Assembly (NCBI GenBank): GCA_964036045.1
Contig: OZ038383.1
Span: forward strand, 69,410,588-69,474,587
DNA length: 64,000 nucleotides
Direction: 5' to 3'
Source of the DNA: Eutreptiella sp. 'Long Island Sound 2002'
Lineage: Eukaryota; Euglenozoa; Euglenophyceae; Eutreptiales; Eutreptiaceae
The notes beneath the pieces were generated by a model. The model was not told the origin of the DNA and did no database searches. It saw nothing but the letters and a program-made list of their open reading frames with translations. The translations under genes and the position numbers were made by a program. This document shows, one piece after another, positions 55,143 to 64,000 of the stretch (its first letter is position 1; each line of letters opens with the position of its first letter).

Positions 55143-57170
55143 GTTCCTCAATGCGGGCCGATCGTTTGAAAATTCTTCCCAACAGGTGCTAATAGTTTTA
55201 GTTTTACACTGTTACGGAAATGGAAACGAATCGCAAGCTAGGGCAACTCCAGTGGATGATAGAAGGCCCGGAGTTAAGGATGTGGCTAAATGCTGGTGTG
55301 GTGCCTCCACCCACGCCAGCTGTCGACCTTGGGTGCATCACTGCACTTGGGAGGAGACCAGTGTACGTTAATGGGCGCATCTGCTTCGGCAGTGCCACGC
55401 CTACGTGCATGGGGGACCACGAGTCCCTTGAACCTGGAGGAGCCCTACTGGAAGTGGAGTGGAAGTGAATGTGGCTGAGGTAGGCGCACCGGAAGGGAAG
55501 AAAGTAACTTGGTCGTTGCTCCGCAAGGCAAAGCAATTCCTCACTCCTTGACTTATCACTTGTTTGCTTTGCATGTGTCATGACAATGTGATCTCCCATG
55601 AAATCAAAGAGGGTCAATCTTTGGTGAGTGTGTGTGTTGAACATGTGGTGTGCACGTGCAATGGGTGAACATGCTAAAGGTGGAGAACTGCACTTATGCC
55701 CTGATTGTTAACCTCTCATTTGCTGTCTTACTCCGCTGACCTACGGTGAATTCATGTCATTGGTCGAATACGGTTGGTGATCCACTATCCCTGCTTTGTC
55801 CACATGAAGTTTGTCATGGCATGAGGATAGCTCATTTGATTTGGCAATTGGGTGTAGGGGTAATCCTCAATCAATGTCGGAGATTTTCACTTCAAGTGCA
55901 TGCATGCCTTCATGGGTCATGGCTAGGCGAAGATCTCTCTTCATATGCATGCTCCCATGGGTCACGGCTAGGCTATGCGCTTGCGATTGGGTTTTGGTGA
56001 CGTCAGGCCCTGCATCCTGGGCAATGGATTGGTTAGGTTATCTCCCTTCGGTCATGAATTGGTTAGGTTCTCTGTCCTGGGCATGGATGGGTGAGGGTAT
56101 CTCTCTCAGGGCGGGACCATCTCTCTTTGAGGCACAATTATGTCTTCTTTGGGATAGGACAATCTCAACACGGATGTGTCCTCATTGAACCCGGGATATC
56201 TCTCCATGTGCACTCCCTCTGCGGGCCGGTCTAGGTCTCTTCATGTGACCCGGGACATCTTCTTACCCAAGCTCTCTTGCCCAATCACTCTCCAAGTAGC
56301 ATGCATTGAATTGGTGCGGTGTCACACGAACATGTAATTAGGCAATATTGGTTTCCCGTCCATGTGTGGATGGTTTCTATGCACATGACAATTTGTGTTT
56401 GCCAATGCCTTCGGTTCCCAAGCAATTAGGCACCAGGTGAGAGGACTGAGTGGCATGTCCAAGCATGTGAGGGCATGCGATGTATGTCGTGTGTTGGCTT
56501 TACATTTTGTTCGTGCCTTTGGGTCGAGATACTCTAACTGCAGGAGCCCAGCAAATGGTATGCAGCATACACTAAACAGCTGAGGTTTGGTGGGCTGGCC
56601 CTTCTTGATGTCCTGTTCGCGGGCAGCAAGTAAACCCGTCAAGTCTATACACTTGCTGGCCATTGTGTATGTTATTGCTAAGTGATACGCACCCGGTGTC
56701 CGGTGTGAAGTACCGAGGCATTGCCAGCATGATGATATATGGAATGTGTCACACATGCCAGGTGTCAGGTATTGCCATGAGGTCACTCTCCTGACTTCTG
56801 AACTCATATTTGGTGATCCTCATTGCAAGCTCTTCACTTGTGATCATTGGTGATTCATGAGGGTGGACAAGTCATGTGTGTGGCCATGCCGTATTTTGTG
56901 TTCCTGGAGACCATGGTGTCACACTCGATCCATGGTGGGAAATTCATCATAATTGGAGCTCCTGTTTCTCAATTCCAGTCTTGCCGCCTTGTAGGCAAGG
57001 GTAAGGATGGGCCATGTGGGCCACTTTTATGTTGAATCCGATGATGCCATTGTGTTGTGTATCATTTCTCTGTGTTCCGTCATGTGCCATATGGACGTCA
57101 CTGATGCCATTTTCTCGCGCATGACCCCCGTGAATCAATGTCATTTTCCTTAATAGATTCGGGCCACCTC

Positions 57171-57803
57171 GCCCTCCTGTCGCCATCCTGTCGCCTCCCT
57201 GTCGCCTCCCTGTCGCTGTTTTGGCACTTTCAGCCCCCTGTCGCTCCCCTGTCGCTTGCCTGTGGCTTCCCTGTCGCTGTCCTGTCGCTCCCCTGTCGCT
57301 CTCCTGTCGCTTCCCTGTCGCTTTCCTGCCGCCCTCCTGTCGCTATCCTATCGCTTCCTGTCGCTTCCTGTCGTTTCCTGTCGCCATGCTACTTTTTGCC
57401 TGGCGCCTTCCTGTCGCTCTCCTGTCGCTCTCCTGTCGTTCCCTCCTGTCGCTCTCCTGTCGCCCTTTCCTGTTGCCTCCCTGTCGCCCTCCTGTCGCTT
57501 GCCTGTCGTCTTCCTGCCGCCTCCCTGTCGCCTCCCTGTCGCCTCCCTGTCGCCTCCCTGTCGCCCAACGTGGTAACCTGTCGCTCTCCTGTCGCTTGCC
57601 TGTCGCTTGCCTGTCGCTTGCCTGTCGTCTTCCTGCCGCCTCCCTGTCGCCTCCCTGTCGTCTCCCTGTCGCCTCCCTGTCGCCCAACGTGGTAACCTGT
57701 CGCTCTCCTGTCGCTTGCCTGTCGCCTGCCTGTCGCTTGCCTGTCGCCTTCCTGTCGCCTCCCTGTTGCCTCCCTGTCGCCTCCCTGTCGCCCAATGTGT
57801 TAC
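57171..57803 (+). repeat. Left CCTGTCGC repeat block of element M
   Basis: The unit is 11 bp (CCTGTCGC plus three variable pyrimidine-rich bases), repeated over 630 bp with few indels. A higher-order unit marked by CCCAACGTGGTAAC recurs at 57564 and 57683, with a variant at 57791. Confidence 0.95.
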
Positions 57804-57988
57804 CCTATCGATGGAAAGCCATAGATACCTCAAACAGGCAGTTCGATAGTACTAAAAATGTTCTTTGTTCATGCCAAATTGTGAGATCTCACCTTAGCAA
57901 ACCTCCCCAAACGTGTGCAAAGCAATGATGCAAATCGTAGATCGATGGTTCAATCATTTGCATTGTTTGGCAATCCTAAATTCCTAAC

Positions 57989-58120
57989 TGTGCCGTGCGG
58001 TGCTGAGTTGTGCTGTGCTGTGCCGTGCGGTGCTGCATTGTGCTGTGCTGTGCCGTGCGGTGCTGAGTTGTGCTGTGCTGTGCCGTGCGGTGCTGAATGG
58101 TGCTGTGCTGTGCTGTGCGG
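57989..58120 (+). repeat. 30-bp tandem repeat in the core of element M
   Basis: About 4.4 copies of a 30-bp unit, TGTGCCGTGCGGTGCTGAGT plus TGTGCTGTGC, with small changes (GCATT, GAATG) in some copies. Confidence 0.95.
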
Positions 58121-58744
58121 GAGAGCTCAGAGAGAGACCTGGGAAACAGGGCAGAGACGTTGCCTGTTCCTGGGGTCGTGAACGCGTTGTTGCCGGGCTC
58201 CTCCGGAATCCTCGGATAGGCGATAGATCAGTGCAAGGAAACCTGTGAGGAAAAATAGGTCCTGATCTTGGGGATACAAATGGGTCGGCTATCACTGCGG
58301 CACACTGATCGAGCAGCTAAGTTGTACACACACAAGGACCTTTTCTTTCTTGCTCTTATTTGTTTCTGACTGTGTTATTTTTGTCCTCTTCTTGCCACAT
58401 TTTCTGTTTATTGTTTATAGTGAATTCTCGTGAGTTCTTGCTGTCGGGACGAGTTCTTGTTTTCGGGATGTCGGGACCAGTCATGATCTGGACAGTTTGC
58501 AGTTGAAACTTATCCTTATCTTTATCATTTGGCTTTCAGTTTCAGGTGAAATCTACCTGCTGAATGTAGTGATTCCATAAAAGATTAAAATTCACCAAAT
58601 TGTAAAAGTTTATCCATGTAACAATGAAATGACATCTTCATAAGAATCCCAATAAATCTAAAACATTGGTTCTCATTTTCTTTACATATATCCACCTATA
58701 TAAAAAACCATGTACTATTTTGTCTCACTTGTTGTCCTCCACAA
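58121..58744. other. Unique core of element M
   Basis: Ordinary-composition sequence without a supported gene, becoming A/T-rich near 58560-58720. Confidence 0.5.
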
Positions 58745-59190
58745 GCCTGTCGCTCTCCTGTCGCCTTCCTGTCGCCTTCCTGTTGCCTTCCTGTCGCAAA
58801 AAAACACCCTGCCGCTCTCCTGTCGCTCTCCTGTCGCTCTCCTGTCGCTTTCTCCTGTCGCTTCCCTGTCGCTTCCCTGTCGCCGCTAGCCCTGTTGCCC
58901 TCCTGTCGTCTTCCTGTCGCTTTCCTGTCGCTTATCCTGTCGCTATGTCTTGTTTCCTGTCGCTTCCCTGTCGTCTCCCTGTCGCCACCCTGTCGCCGCC
59001 CTGTCGCCCTCCTGTCGCCCTCCTGTCGCAGCCCTCCTGTCGCCTTCCTGTCGCCTGCCTGTCGCTTCCTGTCGCTTTCCTGCCGCTTTCCTGCCGCTTT
59101 CCTGTCGTCTTCCTGTCGCCACCCTGTCGTCTTCCTGTCGCCACCCTGTCGCCTTCCTGTCGCTCCCTGCCGCATTTCACCGTCGCCTGC
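58745..59190 (+). repeat. Right CCTGTCGC repeat block of element M
   Basis: The same 11-bp-spaced repeat, in the same orientation as the left block rather than inverted. It is interrupted by an A run near 58799. Confidence 0.95.
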
Positions 59191-60755
59191 CTCGCGTGGC
59201 CCGAATCTAATGTGTCGAACTGAGGTTGTGTTCGCATGGCGTCATATGTCCGTAGTTCGAATGTGCACGGTATATAAAATCGATTATTGGAGTAAGGATG
59301 CAACATCGTCTTCCATAATCGCATACTCTATTCGGGGGCTTCACTTATACTTCTGTTTCTTCCTCTCCCTTTGCCCGACATTGTCTCATTTCTTCGCCTC
59401 TCCATGATCAGGTCCATGTATTGATGAGGTTACACTCAATTCAATTTGGTGATCGGTTGTTTGGATTCACTGGTCAAGCTCATTCGAATTCAGTGATCAA
59501 GTTTTTGGCTCTTATTGCAAGGGTTGCCAAGGGTGTACGTCCGGGATTTGTTTGGATTGTGTTCCCAAGGATTGGACTTGCAGGAATTTTGGATTTTGTG
59601 TTATATAAAGCATGTAATCACTGGTGAGGTCAAGGAGGATGGGAGTCACGGGAAAGAGGGTGGAGAAATCGGGTATAGGCGGTAGAGCTCGCACTGTGGC
59701 AGCAGCTGGTCCTACAGACCTTCTTTACTCCTGTGCAGACTTATCCGGTTAAGGCGTTTGGACCGTTCTTCACCCGGGTGTACCACGCGGAGGATGCAGC
59801 GGTGCAGTCCCTGGATAATTTCGAGAAGATGGACACGCTAGTGACCATGAACCAGCTCAAGTGTCTGCAGAGTCTGTATGAGCCAGGTCTCCAACAACGG
59901 GTCCCCGCTGACATGTCGAGACCAAAGACAAACATCTAGGAAATCCAAGACCGGGCCTCTGCTTACCAGAAGCAGCAGTGGATCAATTGGCATTGGGGAG
60001 CCGCCCTGGACAGCGTCATCAATCCCTCCCGAAGTGTGTTCCCCTAAAAAGCAACTAGGCAAACACGCAAACACGAAACCCAGTCGGTCAATACAAACCT
60101 TCCACACGTGTGCAGAGACCAGTCCAGCAGAGAAGGTACCGTTGCATGAGGGGGATGTCAATTGGTTTCAGATCTCTTTGGCGGCTTGGCAATGGAAAGC
60201 TGAGGCTCCGTCGCCGAAATGGGAAACGCTCAGCAAGGCACGGTTCTGGTTGGCGATGGGACACACTTCTCCAAAGCATGGGGCATCATTGCACCTTGAT
60301 CGCCTGCGTGCACGACTGTCTTCGCCCTTGATGGAGGTCAAGTCTACAGAGTCTGGAAAGGTGGACGTGGTGAACATTGAGGTCAATGGAAAGATGGTCA
60401 AAATAGTGTGCGTTCGTACAAAGATGCGCAAGATCCTCTTAAGTTTTTGGAGGCGCTGGACACCGACATGATTATTCTGAATGCGAATGTGGCGGACGCT
60501 GCTGATTCTGTGACTCCCGTCATGATGGGCAAGTTGATCGACAACCCTAAAACTGTGCTTGTCCTCTACAGCAAGGTGGATCCCGTCTGGGAAGCCCTGC
60601 AAACAGTTCTGGAGACACCTGGAATTGCGGAGAACAATTACTGGTATGAGAAAGTGCAAGTGTGTTACTGGCTACCTATTGCAGGCAACACGGGAAAGGG
60701 CCGAATTCAAGTGAAAGCACTGGTTCTGCTGGCCGGTGTGAAGATCAAGAAAAAG

Positions 60756-60823
60756 GTATGTAAAACGCATTTGGATTGCGAGGCCTCGCAATGCTTTTGC
60801 AACCTCGCTACTCCTCACTGCAG
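60756..60823 (+). other. Intron 3 of gene 2 (68 bp) with perfect palindrome
   Basis: GTATGTAAAACG ... CTCACTGCAG with TGCGAGGCCTCGCA at 60777-60790. It is the same length as intron 2 and similar to it in the first and last bases. Its removal joins VKIKKK to IPPYIGLGRR in phase 0. Confidence 0.75.
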
Positions 60824-61603
60824 ATCCCACCATACATCGGCTTGGGTCGCCGCGAACGTGATACACCAGGGTTCATGCCCGTTGTTCTTTATACGTGGAT
60901 GGCGACGCTGATGCGGAACAAAGACCGCTCGGAGAACGTCATGATCTTCGATCACGATGTGCACATGGCCGCGAAAGTGGTAGCCGTGGATGATCCTCCA
61001 CAAGTTTGTTCTCTGCAGTTGAACAAACAAAAGCAATTGGATTGGGCAAGGAGCTACCATCACGAGGTGACGCAGCGAGTGCCGTCAGGAATTGACCAGA
61101 CCAGGGTTAGCGCAATGCGAGCTCTGGATCCATTTCAGCATGCCGATATGGGTCGAGAACCAGAATGTGGGGTATGCCCGTCTGGAGGTGTTGAAGGTCG
61201 AAGAAGCAAGTCAACATGCCCATGCAGAACTCGCAGATGAGGACTTGGATGATCTTGAGGACGATGACGATGACCCTGTGCTGACAGGATCTGATCGGCC
61301 ATCTCCTCGGAAGTCAACGCAGGTTCGGGCTTTCCAGGCTGGCCATGCAGATGATGAGGAGCCGGAGGCGAGCCAGGCGCCAAAGCCGAAAAAGCCCAAG
61401 ACCAAGGCTGCAGCTGAGCCGAAGCAGACGACCCTCACGCAGCCCTGGAAAGTGAAGGGGACGCTGAGCCTTCCAGATCCGGGAACGGCAGTGGGCTCCA
61501 CGTCGAGGAGTAAGATGTTGGCAGCGGGATTGAACAAGAAGGAGAAGCCCTCAAGGCGTTGGTCGCGCTGCAGCCCTGTTTTTCAAGATTTGGTGTCTCG
61601 CAT

Positions 61604-61870
61604 TGCGAGGTCTCGCATTCCCAGATTAGGCAATTCGCCATTTCTGTTCTGTATTCAGAAGCGTCATCTGGAGATGATGATTATACTGACCCCAAGGCGC
61701 CTTAGCAGCAGCCCGTATTGCAAAGCCTCGCATTCCGAAAGTCTCACGTGTCCACGCACACAGTGTATTGCTACTCTGCATTCTCTTTCTGCTTGTTGCT
61801 GAATGATCTGAAGCTGTGTGTAGTTGATAGGAATTACGTTGATTCATGTCGCGCATTGCGAGGCCTCGCA
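61604..61870. repeat. Right cluster of three palindromes in transposon D
   Basis: Copies at 61604-61617 (one mismatch), 61719-61732 (two mismatches) and 61857-61870 (perfect). The cluster lies 345-610 bp from the right end, mirroring the left cluster. It follows the acidic/basic end of gene 2; a TTTTACAG at 61894-61901 hints at another intron, but no matching donor was found. Confidence 0.85.
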
Positions 61871-62181
61871 ATACGAATAGAAAAATGTTATCCTTTTACA
61901 GGTTTTCGGAAACCACCGGCGTAAAAGTTTGATTTTTAAGCTTGCAGAAAAACATCAAGGCAGGGACAACATCCAAAAGCAAGTTTTTATAGCCCGAAAC
62001 TCCCCAAAATATGGTGCGTTTTACAGAAAAGTGGGTAAAAAGCAAAAGTTTTCAGAGCATTTTTGGAGGAAAATCATGCATTTTTGTGGGTAATTGGGCC
62101 AAAGGACTCAGTAGTCAAATTTTGTGGTTAAAAAAAGTAGGTACATCGGGCAAATTACCTGTACCAGATTTGCAGACATCC
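61871..62181. other. Right subterminal region of transposon D
   Basis: A/T-rich, with no gene seen. It corresponds in position to 37213-37450 at the left end, which is similarly rich in A and T runs. Confidence 0.5.
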
Positions 62182-62215
62182 CGGTACAAAAGGGTACCTG
62201 CTTCGGCCGGCGAAG
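62182..62215 (-). repeat. Right terminal inverted repeat of transposon D
   Basis: Read on the minus strand it begins CTTCGCCGGCCGAAGCAG, with CCCTTTTGT further in. It is followed outward by ATATT and the resumed sequence of element C. Confidence 0.75.
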
Positions 62216-63439
62216 ATATTTGCTTCCCCGAATGCCCCGCAGCTGAGGAAGTGTACAAGGAATTGGCACAAGGGGGACTCTGCGTGGTCAAAGCATTGGG
62301 GATTGAAGGAGTGGAGGCCCATGTACTGGCATGCCGCCCAAGAGGACACCAAACATACGGCGAACAAGATCATTCCGAAAGAGCAAAGGGTATCCTGGTC
62401 GTGACGGGCGTAGGATCCAGCCCATGTCCGCTGGAGAATCTTAAGCTGACTTTGGACTCCATCACCCTCAACGAGATGCAAGTTGGACTTGAGGAGCAGT
62501 TGTTCATCAATGCCAAGGATATACGAATGCCCGCCCCGGGACAAGCATGGAGTACCAAGGCTTTCTTGGTTGGTGGTTGAAAGTGCCAACCCACTGGTGA
62601 TGAAGGGTTCATCAGGAGGGTAGAGGCCATGCTCGGTGGGTCTCTGAGTGAGAGAGTATGTTAAAGCTCTCTATAGGGTCACTCTTTTCTTCAAACATGA
62701 CATTCATTGGCACGGCCTCTGTTCATTTCTATTGCGCGCGAAAAAAGGGTAGGTGCCGTGCCGATGAGGGTCATGGTTGAAGAAAAGAGTAACCCCACGG
62801 AGAGTTTTGACGTACTCTCCCACTCAGAGATTGACCGGGTTGTATCCTACATGCGGATGGGTATGCATCACCGAGTGGCTGCTTGAAAGGGGCGAGCCCA
62901 GGCCATTTCACCCCATTGGTGAGACGTCCGGTAGTTGGTGACCGGGAAGTTCGAGAAGGATGTGTTCGTGGCAAGAGTTATGGACCTTGTCGCCGACCAA
63001 TACCATGGTACCACAGGATCTGACCCTCCGACATGGGGTTTTCCAAGAGGGGGTGACAAATTCCACAGATTCCGGCCCGTGGCCCGAAATGTTCCAAAAT
63101 TATCGGTGAGAAATGAAGCCCATGTCAATGAACAGGGGACATCAGACGAGGAGATGTCTGACGTGGATCCACAAGAGGCATACACCGTGCTGAGGGGTAG
63201 TTTCAATACCCCGGCGAGCGGTGAGCCAAGGAAAACCCAAAGGTAGCCGAGCTCAAGGACAGACTTATTGAAGCCTATCAGGAGCTGTTTAGTGGAGTTG
63301 CCAACAACAACCCTCCGGATCGTGGGAAATTCGGTACGGCCAAGATCAAGCTGAAACCAAACTCGAAAATTTATCGTCAGTGGGACTATCAACTCCAAGG
63401 AGAACGAGCGGAAGCGATGAAGAAGCTCTTGATGGAATT
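62216..63439 (+). pseudogene. Element C resumed: linker block and RT N-terminus
   Basis: It aligns with E from about 47590 to 48390, then supplies RT sequence deleted in E, ending MKKLLMEF near 63417-63440 (the start of the RT fingers). Stops and frame changes are frequent (TGA 62578-62580, TGA near 62884). A 65-bp inverted duplication is inserted at about 62637-62764. Confidence 0.7.
62637..62835. repeat. Inverted duplication inside element C
   Basis: 62637-62701 is a diverged reverse complement of about 62769-62835 (compare CTCTTTTCTTCAAACATGAC with the complement of GTCATGGTTGAAGAAAAGAG). A ~65-bp spacer separates the arms. E has only the second arm. Confidence 0.75.
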
Positions 63440-64000
63440 TGTTGGGGCCCTGTCCCAGAACGAAATAAAAAGATAGGTAAAACACGACGAAAAATGTTTC
63501 TGAATAGCTGAAAATAAAGCTAATTAGCATAAAAAACGCTAAGCCCAAAAGCGCGCTGCGAAACGCGTAAAAACGCGACGAAAAGTGTTTCGACGTGAAA
63601 TAGTTGAATAGTTAACGCCGTAAGCACCGTACCACTCGTGGGACCCCAACGCCGTCCTTGCCGTCGTCTAACTCGCTATAGGCGCAAAGAAAAACGCGTC
63701 GCGAGCAGCGCGTAAAACTCGAAAATTTTTTATAACTCGCCACGACCCCTCACGTCGCGCCCTGCCGCCTTTTTCTTCTTATTCTCCATGCACCTCCCTC
63801 CCCACCTTTGTGCCCATCACTCCCCTTGCCCTGCAGCTCAGGCGGCGGCCCTGGGGGAACGCGGTTAACCCTTAGCAATGGACACCAACACGCTCCACGA
63901 CGCCACGCACAAGAACAAGGCCGAGAACATCAAGAACGACAGGTAGCACGTAAGGCACAGCAGCGAACATGGTCTTGCTGCACGCGAGTGTGTTGGGTCG
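63440..64000 (+). mobile_element. Possible LTR element starting inside element C
   Basis: C's RT frame stops abruptly at TGTTGGGGCCCTGTCCCAG, a plausible LTR start. What follows is unlike gypsy coding sequence: CGCG-containing A/T-rich DNA, a Cys-free GC-rich part, and a short frame from ATG 63878 (MDTNTLHDATHKN). The other end is outside the window, so this remains tentative. Confidence 0.35.

Larger units (their letters stand above)
57155..59208. mobile_element. Element M: 13-bp TIRs around dense 11-bp repeats (2054 bp)
   Basis: The left end AGATTCGGGCCAC (57155-57167) and right end GTGGCCCGAATCT (59196-59208) are perfect inverted repeats. AAT on each side (57152-57154, 59209-59211) is a 3-bp target duplication; the copy of this site in E's 5' LTR (near 43171) is uninterrupted. 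Inside are two blocks of direct CCTGTCGC repeats around a core. No transposase is coded, so it would be non-autonomous. Long open frames here are products of the repeat. Confidence 0.85.
41172..59727 (+). mobile_element. Chromovirus E (full length, with two nested insertions)
   Basis: A complete Ty3/gypsy element of the same family as C. The 5' LTR is at 41172-43689 and the 3' LTR at 52750-59727 (2.74 kb after removing insertions S and M). The flanks are CTCC on both sides (41168-41171 and 59728-59731), a 4-bp target-site duplication. Order: primer site, gag, protease, a long linker block, RT, RNase H, integrase, chromodomain, non-coding tail, polypurine tract. All genes carry some break. The host site is intron 2 of transposon D's gene 2. 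Confidence 0.9.
52750..59727 (+). repeat. 3' LTR of chromovirus E, with insertions S and M
   Basis: Starts TGAAGCCAGTTCGGATCCC and ends ACAGACCTTCTTTA, followed by CTCC and resumed transposon D. It is split into three pieces by an inverted solo LTR (52964-55142) and a TIR element (57155-59208). The remaining 2.74 kb aligns with C's LTR, including the piece missing from E's own 5' LTR. Confidence 0.9.
41111..59738 (+). other. Intron 2 of gene 2 (68 bp originally) hosting chromovirus E
   Basis: The 5' end GTATGTTCC (41111) and the 3' end TGTGCAG (to 59738) belong to one intron. Removing E and one CTCC copy leaves 68 bp. It contains TGCGAGGACTCACA (41129-41142), a two-mismatch version of the palindrome. 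Splicing joins DDELR to TYPVKAFGPF in phase 0. Confidence 0.7.
40411..61570 (+). pseudogene. Gene 2 of transposon D, multi-exon (ParB-like N-terminus?)
   Basis: Exons: 40411-40684, 40752-41110, 59739-60755 and 60824 to about 61570. All three introns join exons without loss of frame (phase 1, 0, 0). The likely start is ATG 40411, preceded by a possible 3' splice site (TTTTTACAG, 40390-40398). The N-terminal part has KRVDGVKRSLMANPPEEAV and, across intron 1, DDWIFIAKQYCVCALKELRS, faintly like the ParB/sulfiredoxin fold. The middle reads DPLKFLEALDTDMIILN; the end is acidic, then Lys/Pro-rich (DDLEDDDDDPVL, KPKKPKTK). Breaks: TAA 40435-40437, TAG 40844-40846, TAG 59937-59939, frame changes near 60040, 60420 and 61145. 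Function is not known. Confidence 0.5.
37179..62215 (+). mobile_element. DNA transposon D with ~34-bp TIRs, split by chromovirus E
   Basis: The ends are imperfect inverted repeats: left CTTAGGCAGCCGAAACAG..., right (reverse strand) CTTCGCCGGCCGAAGCAG...; 26 of the first 34 bases match. The flanks ACATT (37174-37178) and ATATT (62216-62220) replace GTATT of the empty site in element E, a 5-bp target-site duplication. Without E the element is about 6.48 kb including 200 Ns. It holds gene 1 (38019-39997), gene 2 (40411 to about 61570) and nine copies of a palindrome. The superfamily is not clear; 5-bp duplications are uncommon among known classes. Confidence 0.8.
30025..63439 (+). mobile_element. 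Gypsy element C, split by transposon D and retroposon R
   Basis: The 5' LTR, primer site, gag and protease lie at 30025-37178; the post-protease block and the RT N-terminus resume at 62216-63439. The join is shown by the collinear homologous copy in element E (around 47590): C's left part ends at ACGGACACATT and its right part begins ATATTTGCTTCC. C is heavily decayed and its 3' half is not in the window. It is the same family as E. Confidence 0.8.

Noticed and set aside
57138-57928. Repetitive ORFs (SLSCRLPVA-type repeats) in element M and their minus-strand shadows
   Set aside because: An 11-bp repeat without stops is open in all frames, giving an 11-residue periodicity. The frames are by-products of the DNA repeat.
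57171-59190. CRISPR-like appearance of regularly spaced CCTGTCGC units
   Set aside because: The units are 8 bp with 3-bp gaps, there are no 25-40-bp spacers and no cas genes, and the context is eukaryotic.
59878-60471. Reading all of gene 2 exon 3 in one frame with many TGA codons (possible recoding)
   Set aside because: A second frame is open over the same stretch and gives a more natural protein. Two simple frameshifts explain it better than stop-codon reassignment.

Overview
The window is repeat-dominated eukaryotic DNA. GT-AG introns, chromodomain-bearing Ty3/gypsy retrotransposons (chromoviruses) with primer sites for initiator-Met tRNA, a non-LTR (LINE-like) fragment, and cut-and-paste-type elements with terminal inverted repeats nest inside one another. 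I saw no rRNA operon, CRISPR array, bacterial operon or intact host gene. The style and protein content fit a large-genome streptophyte green alga such as Chara; this is an inference from general knowledge, not a search result. One 200-base run of N (40032-40231) is an assembly gap.

Left third (1-21.5 kb). The 3' part of chromovirus A (1-2085) is interrupted by a second chromovirus, B (2086-19935), with two 481-bp LTRs (TGTAAC...GTTACA), a primer-binding site and a polypurine tract. B is itself split by a 7.85-kb GC-rich LINE-like insert, L (8582-16430). L carries the C-terminal part of an ORF2 (RNase H plus zinc finger), an ORF1-like coding region, three ~180-bp tandem repeats and a (TTAC)n tail. 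A 1.3-kb block of B's integrase is duplicated on the two sides of L.

Middle (21.5-30 kb). Low-information sequence: a tRNA-like remnant, degenerate TTAGGG-like repeats, and a decayed multi-exon coding region on the minus strand (about 25.1-29.2 kb) with one well supported intron. I do not recognise its product.

Right half (30-63.4 kb) is a four-level nest. The oldest layer is gypsy element C (5' LTR 30025-32671). It was first hit by a small retroposon R (36439-36986), then split by a TIR transposon D (37179-62215; about 6.5 kb without its own insertion). D has two genes and a recurrent palindrome, TGCGAGGCCTCGCA, at both ends and inside its 66-68-bp introns. One of those introns received a complete chromovirus, E (41172-59727). 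E's 3' LTR then received an inverted solo LTR, S (52964-55142), and a 2.05-kb TIR element, M (57155-59208), filled with an 11-bp CCTGTCGC-type repeat. C resumes at 62216 and is cut at about 63440 by what may be another LTR element.

Almost every coding region is broken by stops or frameshifts. The strongest candidates for something undescribed are transposon D with its palindrome-cored introns, the subterminal-repeat element M, and the 1.3-kb duplication around L.
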